DNA from: Limanda limanda
Taxonomy: Eukaryota > Chordata > Actinopteri > Pleuronectiformes > Pleuronectidae
Length of the DNA: 64,000 nt
Assembly: GCF_963576545.1 (NCBI RefSeq)
Contig: NC_083642.1
Coordinates: 8,347,901-8,411,900 of the forward strand
Direction: 5' to 3'
Shown here: positions 36,196-48,787 of the stretch, piece after piece
Position numbering within the stretch: position 1 is the first letter of the stretch
How the letters are laid out: every line of letters begins with the position of its first letter
Notes under the pieces: generated by a model
Seen by the model: the letters and a program-made list of their open reading frames with translations, nothing else
What the model was told of the DNA's origin: nothing
The model's database searches: none
Translations under genes and position numbers: made by a program

Positions 36196-38542
36196 CTACA
36201 GACAAAATCGAGAAATGTTGAGCAGATCCCAGCCGTGTGCTTTGTGAATGGATCTTGAGTGTTTTCAGCTCATCACGGTGTGTGTTGTGTTCTGGAGTTC
36301 GGACGACGCTGCTCTCACTCTGAGTCGGCATCTGTCCATTACTTCTCCTTTTAATCCTTTTGTGTCTTTGGCTTCCACGCACAACATCAAAGTGTGCTGC
36401 AAGTGCTGCGTTGCTGTGAATCACAATTTGACACGTGAATATTGTGCGAGAGATATCAAATAATTACAGCTCGAGATATCCCGTATATTAGGCTGTTACG
36501 GTCTATGTTTGGCTGGACGGCCCCGAGGGGGTTCCAACCAATTTCCTCTGGTGATTCTCGTATCCACGGCTGCAGTTCTAATCCATTAATATGGAGTGAC
36601 AACACACTGAGACAATCTGCAAAACCATTTTAACCACAGCATGAAAATTATCTAATGAAACGACACTATGATAATTATGACTTAGCCTTTTAATATACAA
36701 TAGAGATTCGGGAGACTAAGGAGACTAAGAGGGGTGAGAGAGAAAGGAGCATTATATTTAGAAAAAAAAATCCAATAAGTGCACCGTGAGCATATCCAAT
36801 GCACATTGTCATTTCCATGGTGAGCGTCAGATATGTATCTGAATGTCGCTTGCTGCTTCTCTCAAGGCCAGCCAGCTTAAATAATGATGATTCTGCCTGG
36901 GGGACTACTTGCTAAAGGAATGTATTTTCTAATTAGATAAAGCCACTTTCCCAATTTGCTGGCTGCTTAACCATAAAACATGGCAGCGAGAGAAGCCTCA
37001 GAGCTATCTTGAGATGCTGCCAATCCCCATAGCAGCACAGTCTATCACCCAATGCTCAGAATCACATCACCGGGGAGACAATAGATGTTGTTTGTTCATT
37101 GCGCTCAGTGTTCTGACATGAACTGTGCGTGTGTTTCAGAAACAATTGATGCTAAAACAATTTTCATCTGTGGCCAAAGCAATACCCCATTGGCATTCCG
37201 TAAATTTCATCCCCCCTACAGGACACGTGTCATAGGTAATCAAAGACAGAAATGAGGCTTGATGACAACAAATGTTTTGGCGTCTTTGTCCTTTATTTTA
37301 AAGTCTTTTATAGTAAAAAAACAACATTTCAACATGCAAACTAAGATAAACTTCAACGGCACAGTGCGTTTTTTCACTGAAGCCCCGAGTGTGAATGCAC
37401 TTTGCTTTTTGTGCTGACGCTCTGGCCCCACTGGGTCATGAGACTGACAAGGCAGGACGCTCCCAGGTCAGGGAGGTTTGACCTCTCAGCAGCTCTGTGA
37501 GAAACAAAAGACACTCGGAGGAATTCACAGTGGACACAGGGAAAGAGAAAAGCCAATTAAACGCGTTGGCTCGCTGCAAAACTTCAGGGCACGTACTATA
37601 TTATCTGAAAGTGCAGGGAGAGTGTTTGTACCTGTGATGTCAAGCGGACGGTTTGAGTGGATTCACAAATAAATACATCTGAACACGAGTGAATCTACAA
37701 TCAGCTACGGCCACACACACACACACACAAGGGAAAGAAAACACTTCTATCCTCAATCTGCGCCTCGTGGCTGCTCAGAGCAGATCAGGTTTTAAGAAAT
37801 CGGAAACAATATCACACATGGACACACACGCTTATTAGTAAAATAGAGTTCATCGGCGGTGGATGGGATTCAGCAGCACAAGAGGAGAGCACATCTAAGC
37901 CTTGGCTGGATAATCAAGATGGTGGCGTGCTTCCAGGCCCGCAGCCACCTGCACATAATCTAGACACCGTCCTCCTCTTCTGTCGGGTAAGATTAAATGG
38001 AACTTAAGTGCAGAGCGACCTTCGATTTCTCTTACTTTAAAGAGACATGATCAAATTTGCAGTGCGTCAGTCAAGAGTGGAGAGGCTGCAGAGGAGTGTT
38101 TCTTCTGTCTGCAGGGATTTGCCTTTAAAATAGCACGTCCAGGACCTCGCGTTTGTCTTCGTCTAAGAAAGTCCTTGTTCTGATGATTCGTGATTACATG
38201 ACTGAAAGACACCAGGGTTTTTGTTCGGTGACTTTCACATTTATAAACGTCTAAAGTGGCGCAGCAGGACATGCAGGCAGGACTCCAAACCAGATGCCAG
38301 GCTGTCAGTGTGAACGTCTGCTGTTTGTATCTCTTCAAGAAAAAAAGAGGAAACCCTCAGGGTCCGACTGCACAGCTCCGTCGTGGAGGAAACAGAATCT
38401 CAGGTCTCAGCTCAGGAAAAAATATTTCCCACACACTGAAAAAAAAGGTACAAGAGGCTCTTTCAAAATGCAAAACTGACAACTGATTGAAATGCTGCCT
38501 GGATAATGTAGCTGAGTGGGAGTAATTAGTAAAGACAAATTA
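36195..38542. other. Unique non-coding, candidate conserved element
   Basis: No gene is recognised. 36,650-37,220 is complex, repeat-free and rich in developmental-enhancer-like words (CTAATTAGATAAAG near 36,929, TAATGATGATT near 36,881). 37,900-37,930 contains an AAGATGGTGGC YY1-like word. Frames at 38,051-38,486 have no recognisable product. Confidence 0.4.
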
Positions 38543-38660
38543 ATGCCCTGTCCACACTAATGCTAATATTTACCAAAAAAAACCTTCTCCTGCGTTTGGA
38601 TGTCTCGGAGAGAGATTTTACAAATGTCTCCAAAAGTGCAGATGTAAAAAAAACTCTTTC
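38543..38660. mobile_element. Harbinger/hAT-type MITE end fragment
   Basis: GCCCTGTCCACACTAATGC followed by CTCCTGCGTTTGG, CTCGGAGAGAGATTTT and GTCTCCAAAAGTGCAG follows, in order, the start of a common teleost MITE ('ggccctgtccacacgaa...cgtctccaaaagtgga') as I remember it. The opposite terminus is not visible, so it is a truncated copy. Confidence 0.5.
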
Positions 38661-40550
38661 TGTGTACATGTACAACAGAGTATTTGACATTTGCACATAT
38701 AACTGCTGTTTGTGTAATGAACATTTACCAGAATTCCACATTCTCTACGTTTGGTTATTATTACTAGGTCTAATTTCAAGTTTGCAGCTAAATTTAGCAT
38801 CACCATATTATATTATTTTAGTATCCATCATCAAATCAAACATTTTGTACTACAAAATATTTGGGTTGAAGTTGTATATGAACTTAGTGACATATAACTC
38901 TGTTTTCTAACGCAACGTGCTGTTTCTATTTTCTTTTCTACAAATAAAAGAATCTGATTGGATCCTGAACTTCCTGATTCCCTTTTATTGCTGAAACATA
39001 AATCCCTCTTTAGGATTTCTGCAACTTCTGTTCTGCACGACCCCCTTTTCAGACTCTAAATCCTGCTGACCTCAGCATTTACTGGTTTTCCCGTCGCGAT
39101 GTTGATTTAAACACGGTGTATGCTCGCGTTCTATTTCCAGGAGCGTGTGTGCAGGCTCTTTAGTTAAAAATATATGAAACGCATGATTCTTCGAAGTGTT
39201 CAGTGACCCCCCACAACAGGCCCTGACTCCAAAGCCGAGAAACGCCGCGCTGCTCTTTTCCCCGCCAAACTCTGAGCCTCGTGTATTGTTACATTCGCTG
39301 TCAGCTCTCTGATGTTTGGGCCAAAATAACAGACGACCGTGTTGACGAGGCCGGAGCTGTCACCGTGCCCGTTCACCCCGGTGACCGCTGGCGCGCCACA
39401 TCACACTTCTCAATCTGCCGCTCCTTCACCAACTTAAATTAACAGTTGTACTCGCACGTAATTACAAGTTATGACAGTAATATTTCCATTCTGCTGTATG
39501 GTAAATAGTGGCGGCTAATACAAGAAGAAAAAAAAGCTGATCCCATAAAGCGTCATCGGGGATTCTAATGAGTTGGAGCGCAGCCGAGGATATTTCCCCC
39601 CCATTTGACACTGTTTCAGCAAAGGAGCTTTTAATGAGTGTCATAATTATGTACCCCAAACATAATCTTGAAATGAAATACAAAAAAAAGGAGGAGGGGG
39701 ATATTAGATCTTTCTTCCCGGCAGCTGCTGCAAGGCTCAATGCAGAACTCCACCTCACCATCTTATGAAAATATGCTTTCTTTGGCAAAACTTTCATTTC
39801 ACCCGTCGAGTAAAGATTTGAATGCAGGACTAATAGCTTTTCATTCATTAATAACATATTTTGACGCAGTGAGAGACGATAACAAAGTCAAACTCTCATT
39901 AATAAATATGTGAATAGATTGGCTTTCTATGCATAAACCATGAATTAGCTAATTAAGAAAATTACATTAGAGGTTCCAAAGTGAAACTGGCACCTGCGTG
40001 TGCACGACTGCAGCTAATCCCACTGAAACTGCAGATTGACTTCTTCTTCTTCATCTGTCCTCGGTTCTTTAAGCAGCTCACAGAACAGTGCAACTGCCAA
40101 ACATTCAAGAGTCTGAGGAATGAGCCTCGTGTTGTTTTATCATCTTAATGTAGATTAGATTCTGTAGCTGTGGTTTTAGTAAAACTCTTCATTCACCAAA
40201 CAAACTCTAAGCAGCCTGGATTGTCTGCTCTCTCCTCAGAAACACACACAGAGCTTTGTGGGAATGCCATTACATTTTAATTAGGTTTGCAAATTACTGC
40301 AGTGAATAAGATTCAGACTGTGTGAAGCGCAGCCTTGAAACAACGACCAGATACCAACAACTAGATTACGTGAACATTTCCAGCATTGGGTGCAAATGTA
40401 AGTCCCTGAGCTTCATAGTACAATAATCCTACATGAACAAACTGGAAGAGCAGTTTGTGTAGTTTCACGTAAGAGATTTCTATATTTGTACATTTGTTTG
40501 TAGGCAGGATTTGGCAACATTTGAATCAGAATCTGATGTTTCCTCATCCG
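38661..40550. other. Unique non-coding, candidate conserved element
   Basis: No gene is seen. 39,460-39,960 is complex, with TAATGAGTGTCATAATTATG and other ATTA cores, and may be a conserved non-coding element. The frame at 38,560-38,910 (plus, 116 codons) starts in the MITE fragment and has no recognisable domain. The interval 39,190-39,400 is CpG-richer. Confidence 0.4.
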
Positions 40551-40702
40551 TCCATCCATCCATCCATCCATCCATCCATCCATCCATCCATCCATCCATC
40601 CATCCATCCATCCATCCATCCATCCATCCATCCATCCATCCATCCATCCATCCATCCATCCATCCATCCATCCATCCATCCATCCATCCATCCATCCATC
40701 CA
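40551..40702. repeat. (CATC)n tetranucleotide array
   Basis: About 152 bp, or roughly 38 perfect CATC units. In the minus direction it reads (GATG)n, the simple tail that often terminates the adjacent SINE-like sequence. Its frames (Met-Asp-Gly-Trp; His-Pro-Ser-Ile) are artefacts. Confidence 0.95.
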
Positions 40703-40786
40703 GCTTATCCGTCGCATTGGGAGCTGGGGTCAATTCCAGGAGTCCTCTTGCTGTGAGGTGCCAACCACTGCATCACCGTGCCGCCC
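40701..40786 (-). mobile_element. SINE-like fragment with (GATG)n tail
   Basis: Read on the minus strand it begins GGGCGGCACGGTGATGCAG, continues TGGTTGGCACC and CTCACAGCAAGAGGACTCC, and ends AGCTGGAT at the GATG array. This is the start of the very common fish 'GGGCGGCACGGTGGTGCAGTGGTTAGCAC' repeat, whose GTGCAGTGGTTAGC resembles a Pol III A box; the B box is degenerate here. The copy is only ~86 bp, so the interior is deleted relative to the several-hundred-bp form I remember. Confidence 0.7.
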
Positions 40787-42844
40787 TTGTCAAAGTCATT
40801 CAAAAACTCACTCACACGTCAGATAATATGTTTTTCTCTTTACTTTGATAGTTGTTTATCTGGGCTTCATTTAATGTTATTCAGTTATAATTACAATGGC
40901 CGTGGTGATAATATTTCATAATGACAAATGTGTCAAACGGCTAATGTGTTTTGACGTTAGTAATTTGTGTGACAAGACGGTGGAGAGCAATCAGCTGGTG
41001 AACAAAGAGGAGCATTTTGCAGCTAGAGCCAGATGTTTTACTCGGGAGTAGGTGGTGAAAAAAGATAAAGTAGAGTAAATATTGGACATTTACCAGTTGG
41101 TCAACAATAACAACACCACGTTAATACTAACTGAAAATAAATGAAAATGAACTTAAATAATCTTTCTGCAGGTGGGCCAGTAAGATAATAAAATGTAAAA
41201 TTATTCTTATCTCCTGAACAAACCAGCTTTTCTGCCTCATCAGGACTGTGTGACTGGAGTTTGATTGACGGGGGTCTGGCCGATACTCCACAACTCATCG
41301 GCATTAGAGTAAAATGTTGCTGAATCCTGATTGGTGCGTGGAGATGCATGACATCACCTCTTTCAGGTGGGCGTGGTCCACTTCAGACGAGCGAGCATCA
41401 ACAACGACAGCCGTCACCACAGAAATCTCCAGTGGGAAATGATTGAACTGCAGCAGAAAACTGTTGAAAGTTGTTGGACGCTGCCACTCAGAGTAAGAAG
41501 CTGATTAGGAAAATTGAGTTTTCATACAAAACCTCGAAAGCACAACAAAGATAACAGATGCAGCCATTTTTTAACTTTTCAGCCATTGTGAACCTGAAGA
41601 TGTTCATTAATGTGATTCACCAAGAGAAACTCGGACGAAAGCTCATTGGTAATTCCTGGTAAAACCAATCCATCCTGTACAGGCTCCTTGTAATGTTTTT
41701 ATTCATTTTAGCCGGAGGGAGGATAGCTCTACTCAGAACTGCTGCGAAGAAACTGGTGGTTGCAATTCAAGTGTAAGTGCACTTGACATAATTAGATATG
41801 AAGGTTGTTTGTACGTTGCTAAATGAAACTCAAACATAGGGAGGAGATACGGGTTTCGACTTGACTCCGAAGAGTTATACATGGATGCGTTTGCTAATAT
41901 ATTCTTCTTCATTGGGGGGGGGGGGGGGGGGGGTTACCAAGCCAGGTGATATCTCAGTCTCTTTCAAGCACTCGAAATTCCAAATTAACATTTTGCACTT
42001 CTTCCTGTGAGGAGGCGATGTTAGCGGTAGAGGGGAGAGACTCCGGCGCCGGTTCTACCCGGAGTGAGGATGTGTTTTCAGCATTTATGGAAATAAGAGT
42101 AATATATATAATAAGAGTCGCTGTGTTTGGTGATGATTCATTTTCAGTGTGTTGACCCAACAACGTGACGGTGAGTCAATAATCGTCCCTGTGACTCTGT
42201 GAAGAATTACTCAGACACAGATATAAATACTACACGTGTTGGTTTATGATCAAGTTCCCACAGAACTAATGATGAAAATGTGTGAATACTGCTAATTATG
42301 AGTATTATATTAAGATGGTGAACATTGTACATGTTATAGCTGTCATCTCAGCATTATAATATTGTCATTATCATTGTTAATATGTTTGCATTGAGCTCAA
42401 AGTATCTCAGGGTTTAATTCATTTTGGGGGAATATTTGAATAAAAGTAATAGTCGCTCTTCCTGCGCACTGGGCTTTTAAACTGGAAGGTTTGCCAAGGA
42501 GCACTGAAACAAGGACAAATGGTTTTAGTGACGAGTGATTGCAAACATTTCCACCACAGTCTGGCCTTACTCACTCAGTGCATACGTCTTATAGAGGCTT
42601 CATCATGTGATTATATGAAACATTTTTCATCTCTCGAGGCGTCTTCGGTTCAACCAGTGTTGTCACTAAAGAACAGATCAGCATCTTGTGACAATATCAA
42701 GAAAATAAAACCAGTTGGACGAGGTATTGTGATTCATCTTCTGAGGCCTGTGGATAGCTCTTCCAGGAAACCCGTACAATATTATACAAAGCCAGAAATA
42801 TAGAATTAGGATGCATCATCTGTAGATGTTGAGATGTTCCACTG
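40787..42844. other. Non-coding with a poly-G run
   Basis: A run of 20 G lies at 41,914-41,933. Frames at 41,101-41,349, 41,946-42,163 and 42,519-42,803 have no recognisable product. No other feature is seen. Confidence 0.5.
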
Positions 42845-43065
42845 AATAAGTAATGGCCTCATGGCGCCATAGGAAAAGTCGGAGAATCACCATGACCTAC
42901 GATTTCAGCAGCCAGGTTCAATGAAACCCAAAAGATTCCAAGAATCTTCACTCTGAACCACAAGCATCAACCATAGTGTAACTAGAAGAAGAGTTAAAGG
43001 ATCAGAGAAATGATAGAGTTCATCCTCTGAGGAAAGTAAGTGCTTGGTATCCGTCCAATGATTAT
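42845..43065. mobile_element. Decayed teleost interspersed repeat
   Basis: Ordered words CTCATGGCGCCATAGGAAAA, GTCGGAGAATCACCATGAC, AAAGGATCAGAGAAATGATA, GTTCATCCTCTGAGGAAA and TATCCGTCCAATGA follow a common teleost repeat as I remember it ('catggcgctagaggaaaagtcag... ggatcaccaaagt... attcatcctctgggga... atccgtccaatag'). It is heavily diverged and partly duplicated internally. The class is not assigned. Confidence 0.5.
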
Positions 43066-46000
43066 AAAGATGGTCGTCTTCTTTCTCTGGTCGCTAAAAA
43101 GTTGATGTCGGTGTTGGAAAGGACTGTGGCTGTCGATCAGTGCAGAGGAACCATCCTCCTACAGGGAGTGACCATTAGTGTGAAACATGTGAGACTATTA
43201 ATAAATGGATGGTTGAAGGGTAATTTCTCAATTATGTACTTGTTCTAAACGTGAATTAAATTAAACACGAGGCTTCTCCTGAGGACAGAAAGTGAGAGAA
43301 GGGCAAGACGACAAACCTAGAAAGTGAAGCACAACTGATTCGTGTTGAGGAAAAGGGGGAAGCAGGAGGTTCTTGCTGGTTCAGGGAACGTACTTCATTT
43401 ACTCCGGTCTCAGTCTGACCTTCTGCAGGGAAGCTCATGTTTGTAAGCAACAAAATATATATATTTCTTTTCTGGTTATTTCATAATTCAGGTAGCGGCG
43501 CGGTGAGACGGGAATTATTTGTGTTGTGTCCAGTATTTTAAACGTACACAGACATATCCAGGGAAATCAACCCGTCCTTTACAATGCATTTGTATTTCAT
43601 TTGGATATCATGGAGTCAAAGGTTTGAGCAGGTTATGTGAATGTTGCCCAGCTAAATGTCACATTTTCATATTCCTGATAAACACATTGTTTATTGTTAA
43701 AACAGCTGCACATGTGTGTGGTTTTAATAGCAGCAGTTTTAAGGTAGCACAGGTGTTTGTGTTTACCCGCCTGACTTCTTGTTGGTGTGCAGCTCGGGCA
43801 GATCCTGCGCACCAAGTATCCACTCCACATTAATTTGTACGATGAGGAAAAAAAGACAATTATGGCATTTTAACACTGAATTCAAAACCAGATCGGTCGA
43901 TAGGTGATGTGTGAGACGTGCACGCGCTTCACTCCATCATCAAAACTCTGAAACTTCTCTCGGGTGCGATGCCTCTAATCAGCTCGGGGAGAGAGGGAGC
44001 GAGCCCGAGAGAACGGCCTCATTATTCCACAAGTCGAGTGGCGGAGGTGATGCGCGGCTTTGTTAGCTGGGATTTTGTGACGAGAGGATAAAGGGAAGTT
44101 TTGTAAAGATTCTTCTCACATCTCCGCTGTTCAGGTGCGGGAACATTTATTTCTCTGTGAAATCGAAAAGATCTTCAGAAACGAAGAAAAGAAGGAAATC
44201 AAAGTTTCCAAATCATTATCACTCGATGCGGGTTTCAGGAACAGGTGGAGAACGATCTCTGCATGAATCTTGTAGCATGTGTATATTTTTTGTGTATGTC
44301 TGTGTGTATTATGTATGAGTGTGCAAGTGCAGGAAAGAAATTACCCATCCCACCCTTCGCCCTGGTGTGGGTGTTCTCGGAGGTAAGTGGCTCACATTAA
44401 CATTTCCTGTACATGAGCAGCCACTTGTGAATGATGATGTCTGACTGTATGTCGTGTTGCACTGGAAATGAAATGCTGCAACTCTGAGTTGAGAAAGTTT
44501 TCAGACCTCGTCACCTTTTGCTTAATTTAAGTTGTCAAATTACTTTCTGGCTCCCGCTCTCACTGTGATTTCAGTTCTGATGTACACGAGTTTGTTCGTT
44601 TGTTTTTCAGAACTAACAGCCAGTGATTCATGGAGGTTGTTTTTTTTTTATACCCACAAATTGATTTTCTACAGCGAGACAAGAAATCTGCATGTGAGAT
44701 GCGGAGCTTTTTCAGATTTAACTATATTCATTTCTATGTAAAAAAAAAAACAACAACACCTCGTTCAGTCTCGATAAACACATTCCAAGCTTTCTCACAA
44801 GACATTTAATGGATATATTCATGCATGAAAATATATCTTTACCGATGTGGAAACATGAAAAACTCTTCACATGCACACAAAAAAGGGGAAGAACATGAAC
44901 GGCATAGACTCGGCAAAGTATGAAATATGGAAAAACTTGAATTTCAATAGCTGTTTTTTCATGGTTTAAAACTTGAGACTTGTAAAAAAAGACTTGCAGG
45001 TTATTCGAGTGCAACATTTGAAAAACAACATTTTAATCAGCACTTTGAAAAGTCCTCATCTGAACAGAAGAAAGTGTAGAGTGTAAAATTACATAAGAAA
45101 TAAATGGAGACATTTAACGCCTCTTGGTTATTAGATGCACATTTTTATTCAGCAACGTTTTGCAAAAGGTCGCTCTCTTCAGACGGCTTCTTTCTCCTCT
45201 CAGCTCTCTCTCTCTCTTTCTTTCTCCCCGTCCTGCTCCTTCACTTTCTGTTTCTCTCTCTACACATTGACGTGTTTTCTACGCACGACGGTGAGTCATC
45301 TGAAACCTGCCAGCGTCTTTGTTCTTTCTCCCTTTTCTTCCTCTGTCCTGTAGCAGCCGGCACAAGCTCTGTCATGGATTTACAGTCAAATCTTTGTCCT
45401 GGTGTGTTAATTGTTTAGTCTCCTGGTTCTCGTTCCTGTCCACATCCATCAGTGGGCTGCAGCACGTTCCATCGCCAAGTCTCCTTCACGACTCCCTGAT
45501 CGATACAGTTGGCAGTGACAACTCCCCGATACTAACCTAAAAACACATCGCTCACCTCAGATACGAGTCTAAAACTTCTCCAGAGTCAAGCACCATGGAT
45601 GGAGGAAGAGAGATTTGTGCCGCAGTAAACTTTTCTGTCCCTCCTCTCCCCCCCAACCTCGAGACCTTCCGTCTGGTCCACAGATCTCCGTGGTGCACCT
45701 GGCCGTGCACCGTGGTAAGTGGCTGAGATCGTCTCTTCCTGCCATGCTGGTCCACGATGATGACCTTCAGGATGACAGGAAGGATGACAGGCAGGAGCCG
45801 CTTCGGGCTGACCCCTGACCAGCGCTCGGCTCGGTAACGGCAGGACGCTCACTGCCACCAGAGCCAATTAAGGTCCGGGCATGCGGCTGCACACCACAGA
45901 CCAGAACCTTCCACAGGGCGAGCTGCTGGACCTAATCTCTTTAAACCTCGGCCGCACCTGCAAGGTGACCCGATGGCTCCACAAGACACAATGAACTTAC

Positions 46001-48454
46001 TGTACACTCGCTATGGGGAAGGGGAGAGCATGTTTTGCAGGCACAGTAAGTGCTGCGAAGCCACTTATGTCAATATGGAGAAAAATGTGATTGTAGTGGT
46101 GTTTATGATGAGGCTTACTGGACCTCATTTTGGAAAGGTGACCCTTTATTTACAGAACTAAACTGTCATACAGTCCACAAATGACATGTCTGAGGGTGAA
46201 ATGATCTCAAGTTATAGGAGAGAGTGCCGGGAAACTTTTCAGAACGATAAATCTCCCGAGCACTTGCTGCTGTCGGGGTCTCTCCACATTGACTTTTTGA
46301 TGGAAGTTGCTCCGTCAGAGCATAAATCTGACTCATAAAACCAAAATGCCTCATATATTTACAGGCTTTGGTCACAGATTGCTGACCGTCGATGGCGAGC
46401 ACAATAAAACGACTCTGTCAGAATATTTCTCATTTCCCTCTAAATCATTCTGTTTTTCATGCATCTGCCTGAATGATAACTGCAGGAGACGTGTCAGTAT
46501 GAGGGAGCGTCTCCACTTCACTGGTCTGCTGTAGACGAAAATGGATGACTATTATCAAGCAGCACCTCTCAGGTAGGAGCTGCGCCGCCACACCACAGGC
46601 ATCCCATCTTGATTTCAGGAACAAGGATCCACTTTGAAGATTTGTGTTTCCTGTTTTCACTCATCTCTCATTGGAGATACAGGCCCGTCCAAAGGAGCAA
46701 TATGCGCTTTGTAAACATATCGCTCTTTGACAACAGATAGGAAGGTTTAAGACTTAATGTTACAAACTGTAACTGATAAACAAATCAAGTTCAGCCTGGA
46801 AAGCCAATTTCTGATTCTTATATCATAAAGGGAAAATATCACGGGTCCATCACCTCCCACATGCTGCTTATGTCTTTACTTGCTCATAAAGAGAAATACG
46901 CTTCTAACCAATTGTACTTTACAGTTAATGCATTGTTATATTTCAGAGCAGTTAAGACCTCAACTTTAAAGATTTAATCTAATATAAGGGAGTGGATTTA
47001 AACTAACCATGGACCCAAAAGTCTAATTTACCAATTTCTCTAATTTACTTTGCGCTGGTGATTATCAGCCAAGATTAAATGTTCAACTCGCGTCTCCTGG
47101 TGCTTTATTATTCTCCTTTCATTCCGAGAACACATTTGTTTACAAACTCTCAGGACACCAAACACAAGATATAAAAGCAACATTAGAGAGACATTCGGAT
47201 TTAAATTACAACCTTTTTTCCAAACAGTGCTTCAAAAGTGATGCTAATTACCTGATGGGTTTAAGATTAAACACGGCGAGGCTTTCAGGTCAGCTCTAAT
47301 GTTTCGAGAGCAAGAAATAATTATGAAGTTAATAACATTCATGTTTTTCATGGTGAATTGATTTACATTTTATCAGAAACACAAACAACTCGTTTTGAGT
47401 AAAAGACGAGAAAATTGCTTTATTTGGCTGTGGATCATTTTGTCCTGCTTTTGGTTTTACTTGAATTTTTTCCATGTGTGTGTGACAGCTCTCGTGTCCA
47501 GAATCCCTCCCCCCCTCCCCCGACACCCGTTCTTCCAAAGGAGGATGAATAATATATTCATCAGCCCATTAGAGGTTCCAGACAGTGCATTAATAGAGGC
47601 TGATAAATCCCTCTTAATTCCACTTTTTTCGTGGCTGATAATATCATGGCACTTGCTCATGGTAATTAATTACTGATATCTGGCAGATTGTAAGTGACGT
47701 CTTTGCCGAGGAGTAAAGTGTCTCCAGTTTCTGTCATCTCATCTGCCCATTGACTCCTTCCCCCAGTTAGTTTCACATTTAAAACCCAACTGCAGTGAAA
47801 AGTGTGACGTGAGGAGACATTTGAGGACAAAGGTTTATAGAATATCGTCCTCGTTATACTTCAGCTGTTTTAAATATATTTTATTTAACATCTTAAAGTT
47901 ATCAGACTGAGAAGAGTCCAAAAAGTTCATAAATCATTTATAAATAACCTACATTTTATGCAGTGTTAATCCAAGAGTAAAAGTCACCACTACTAGAGAT
48001 AAATATCCTGAGGCGCTATTAAGTTTTGCCCAATAAAGTATGATGTACACACAAAGATTTATTTACATCGAGTGGAGTTTACTCTGTGCTGTTAGCCAAA
48101 AACAGTATATAAACCTTGTGGCTACAACCAGAAATTACTGAGTTTAAAAGTACATGAGGTCACTTAGGGTAGACATTTTTTGGAAATACTTAATATTTCT
48201 TTAGTGCAAGATTTGTCCGATCAATAAAAAGTAATATATGTTTTCTTTAGAGTTTACAGTTTGCAGTGAATTATATTATTTACATCTTTTATTTAACCAA
48301 CTTTAAATACTGCATTAAAACCGAAAACATGGTTTAACAGCTCCTCCAAATTCCTCTTAAATATGACTGATTTCTATCAAGAAGCTCCATGAATTATTTA
48401 CTGTGAGAGTGATGAAAATGTCAGAAATGTGCGTAGGTGAAGAAAGTTTAAAAT
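43066..48454. other. Long non-coding stretch, no gene confirmed
   Basis: About 5.4 kb without a recognised gene. CpG-richer patches lie at 43,960-44,060 and 45,560-45,960. Two donor-like GGTAAGTGG sites occur (44,377 and 45,713), the second after a 41-codon Met-initiated frame from 45,595, but neither exon is recognisable. 45,170-45,360 is pyrimidine-rich. 47,535-47,690 is complex, ATTA-rich and possibly conserved. Confidence 0.4.
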
Positions 48455-48580
48455 ATGTTATCCAGATCCATCCCAACATATAATGGGTTCTTCCCTGACC
48501 CACACTGCATCCTTCCACCAAGTTTTGTGAAAATTTGTTAAACGTTTATGTGTTATCCTGCTGAAAAACAAACTAGAAGT
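48455..48580. mobile_element. Teleost interspersed-repeat fragment
   Basis: TAATGGGTTCTTCCCTGACC, CATCCTTCCACCAAGTTTTG, GAAAATTTGTTAAACG and TTATCCTGCTGAAAAACAAAC follow in order a very common teleost repeat terminus ('aatgggttcttccytgrccc... ccaccaagttt... gtaatcctgctgacaaacaaac'). No coding part is present. Confidence 0.6.
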
Positions 48581-48649
48581 AAAACTAGAAGTTGATATTT
48601 TTAAACCTGCTTTATTTGATGCGTTTTGTTTCCTTTGAGCCTCAGCCGT

Positions 48650-48787
48650 CACTGTTTTTATGCCGTTTCATGCTAAGCTAATCTAAGTAGCAGATGGCTG
48701 TAACCTCTGCTGTATAGATTTGCTTATAAATCACCTTTAACAACTTTCTTTATGAACAAACTAAATGGGAAACTGTTCCTTTAATAA
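48650..48787. mobile_element. Interspersed-repeat 3' fragment
   Basis: CATGCTAAGCTAATCTAAG, GGCTGTAACCTCTGCTG and the end AACTGTTCCTTTAA correspond to the last third of the repeat preserved at 62,803-63,118, whose members end in CAACTATTCCTTTAA. It is a second, more diverged copy in the window. Confidence 0.5.

Noticed and set aside
40701..40786. tRNA gene (A-box-like TGCAGTGGTTGGC)
   Set aside because: No cloverleaf can be drawn, the B box is degenerate and it abuts a SINE-type tail; it fits a SINE-like repeat.
40413..40826. Long frames (106 and 110 codons) of Met-Asp-Gly-Trp and His-Pro-Ser-Ile repeats
   Set aside because: They are translations of the (CATC)n array and have no independent support.
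45594..45720. Met-initiated frame followed by GGTAAGTGG, a possible first exon
   Set aside because: The product is not recognised, the same donor-like word also occurs at 44,377 without an exon, and no continuation is seen.
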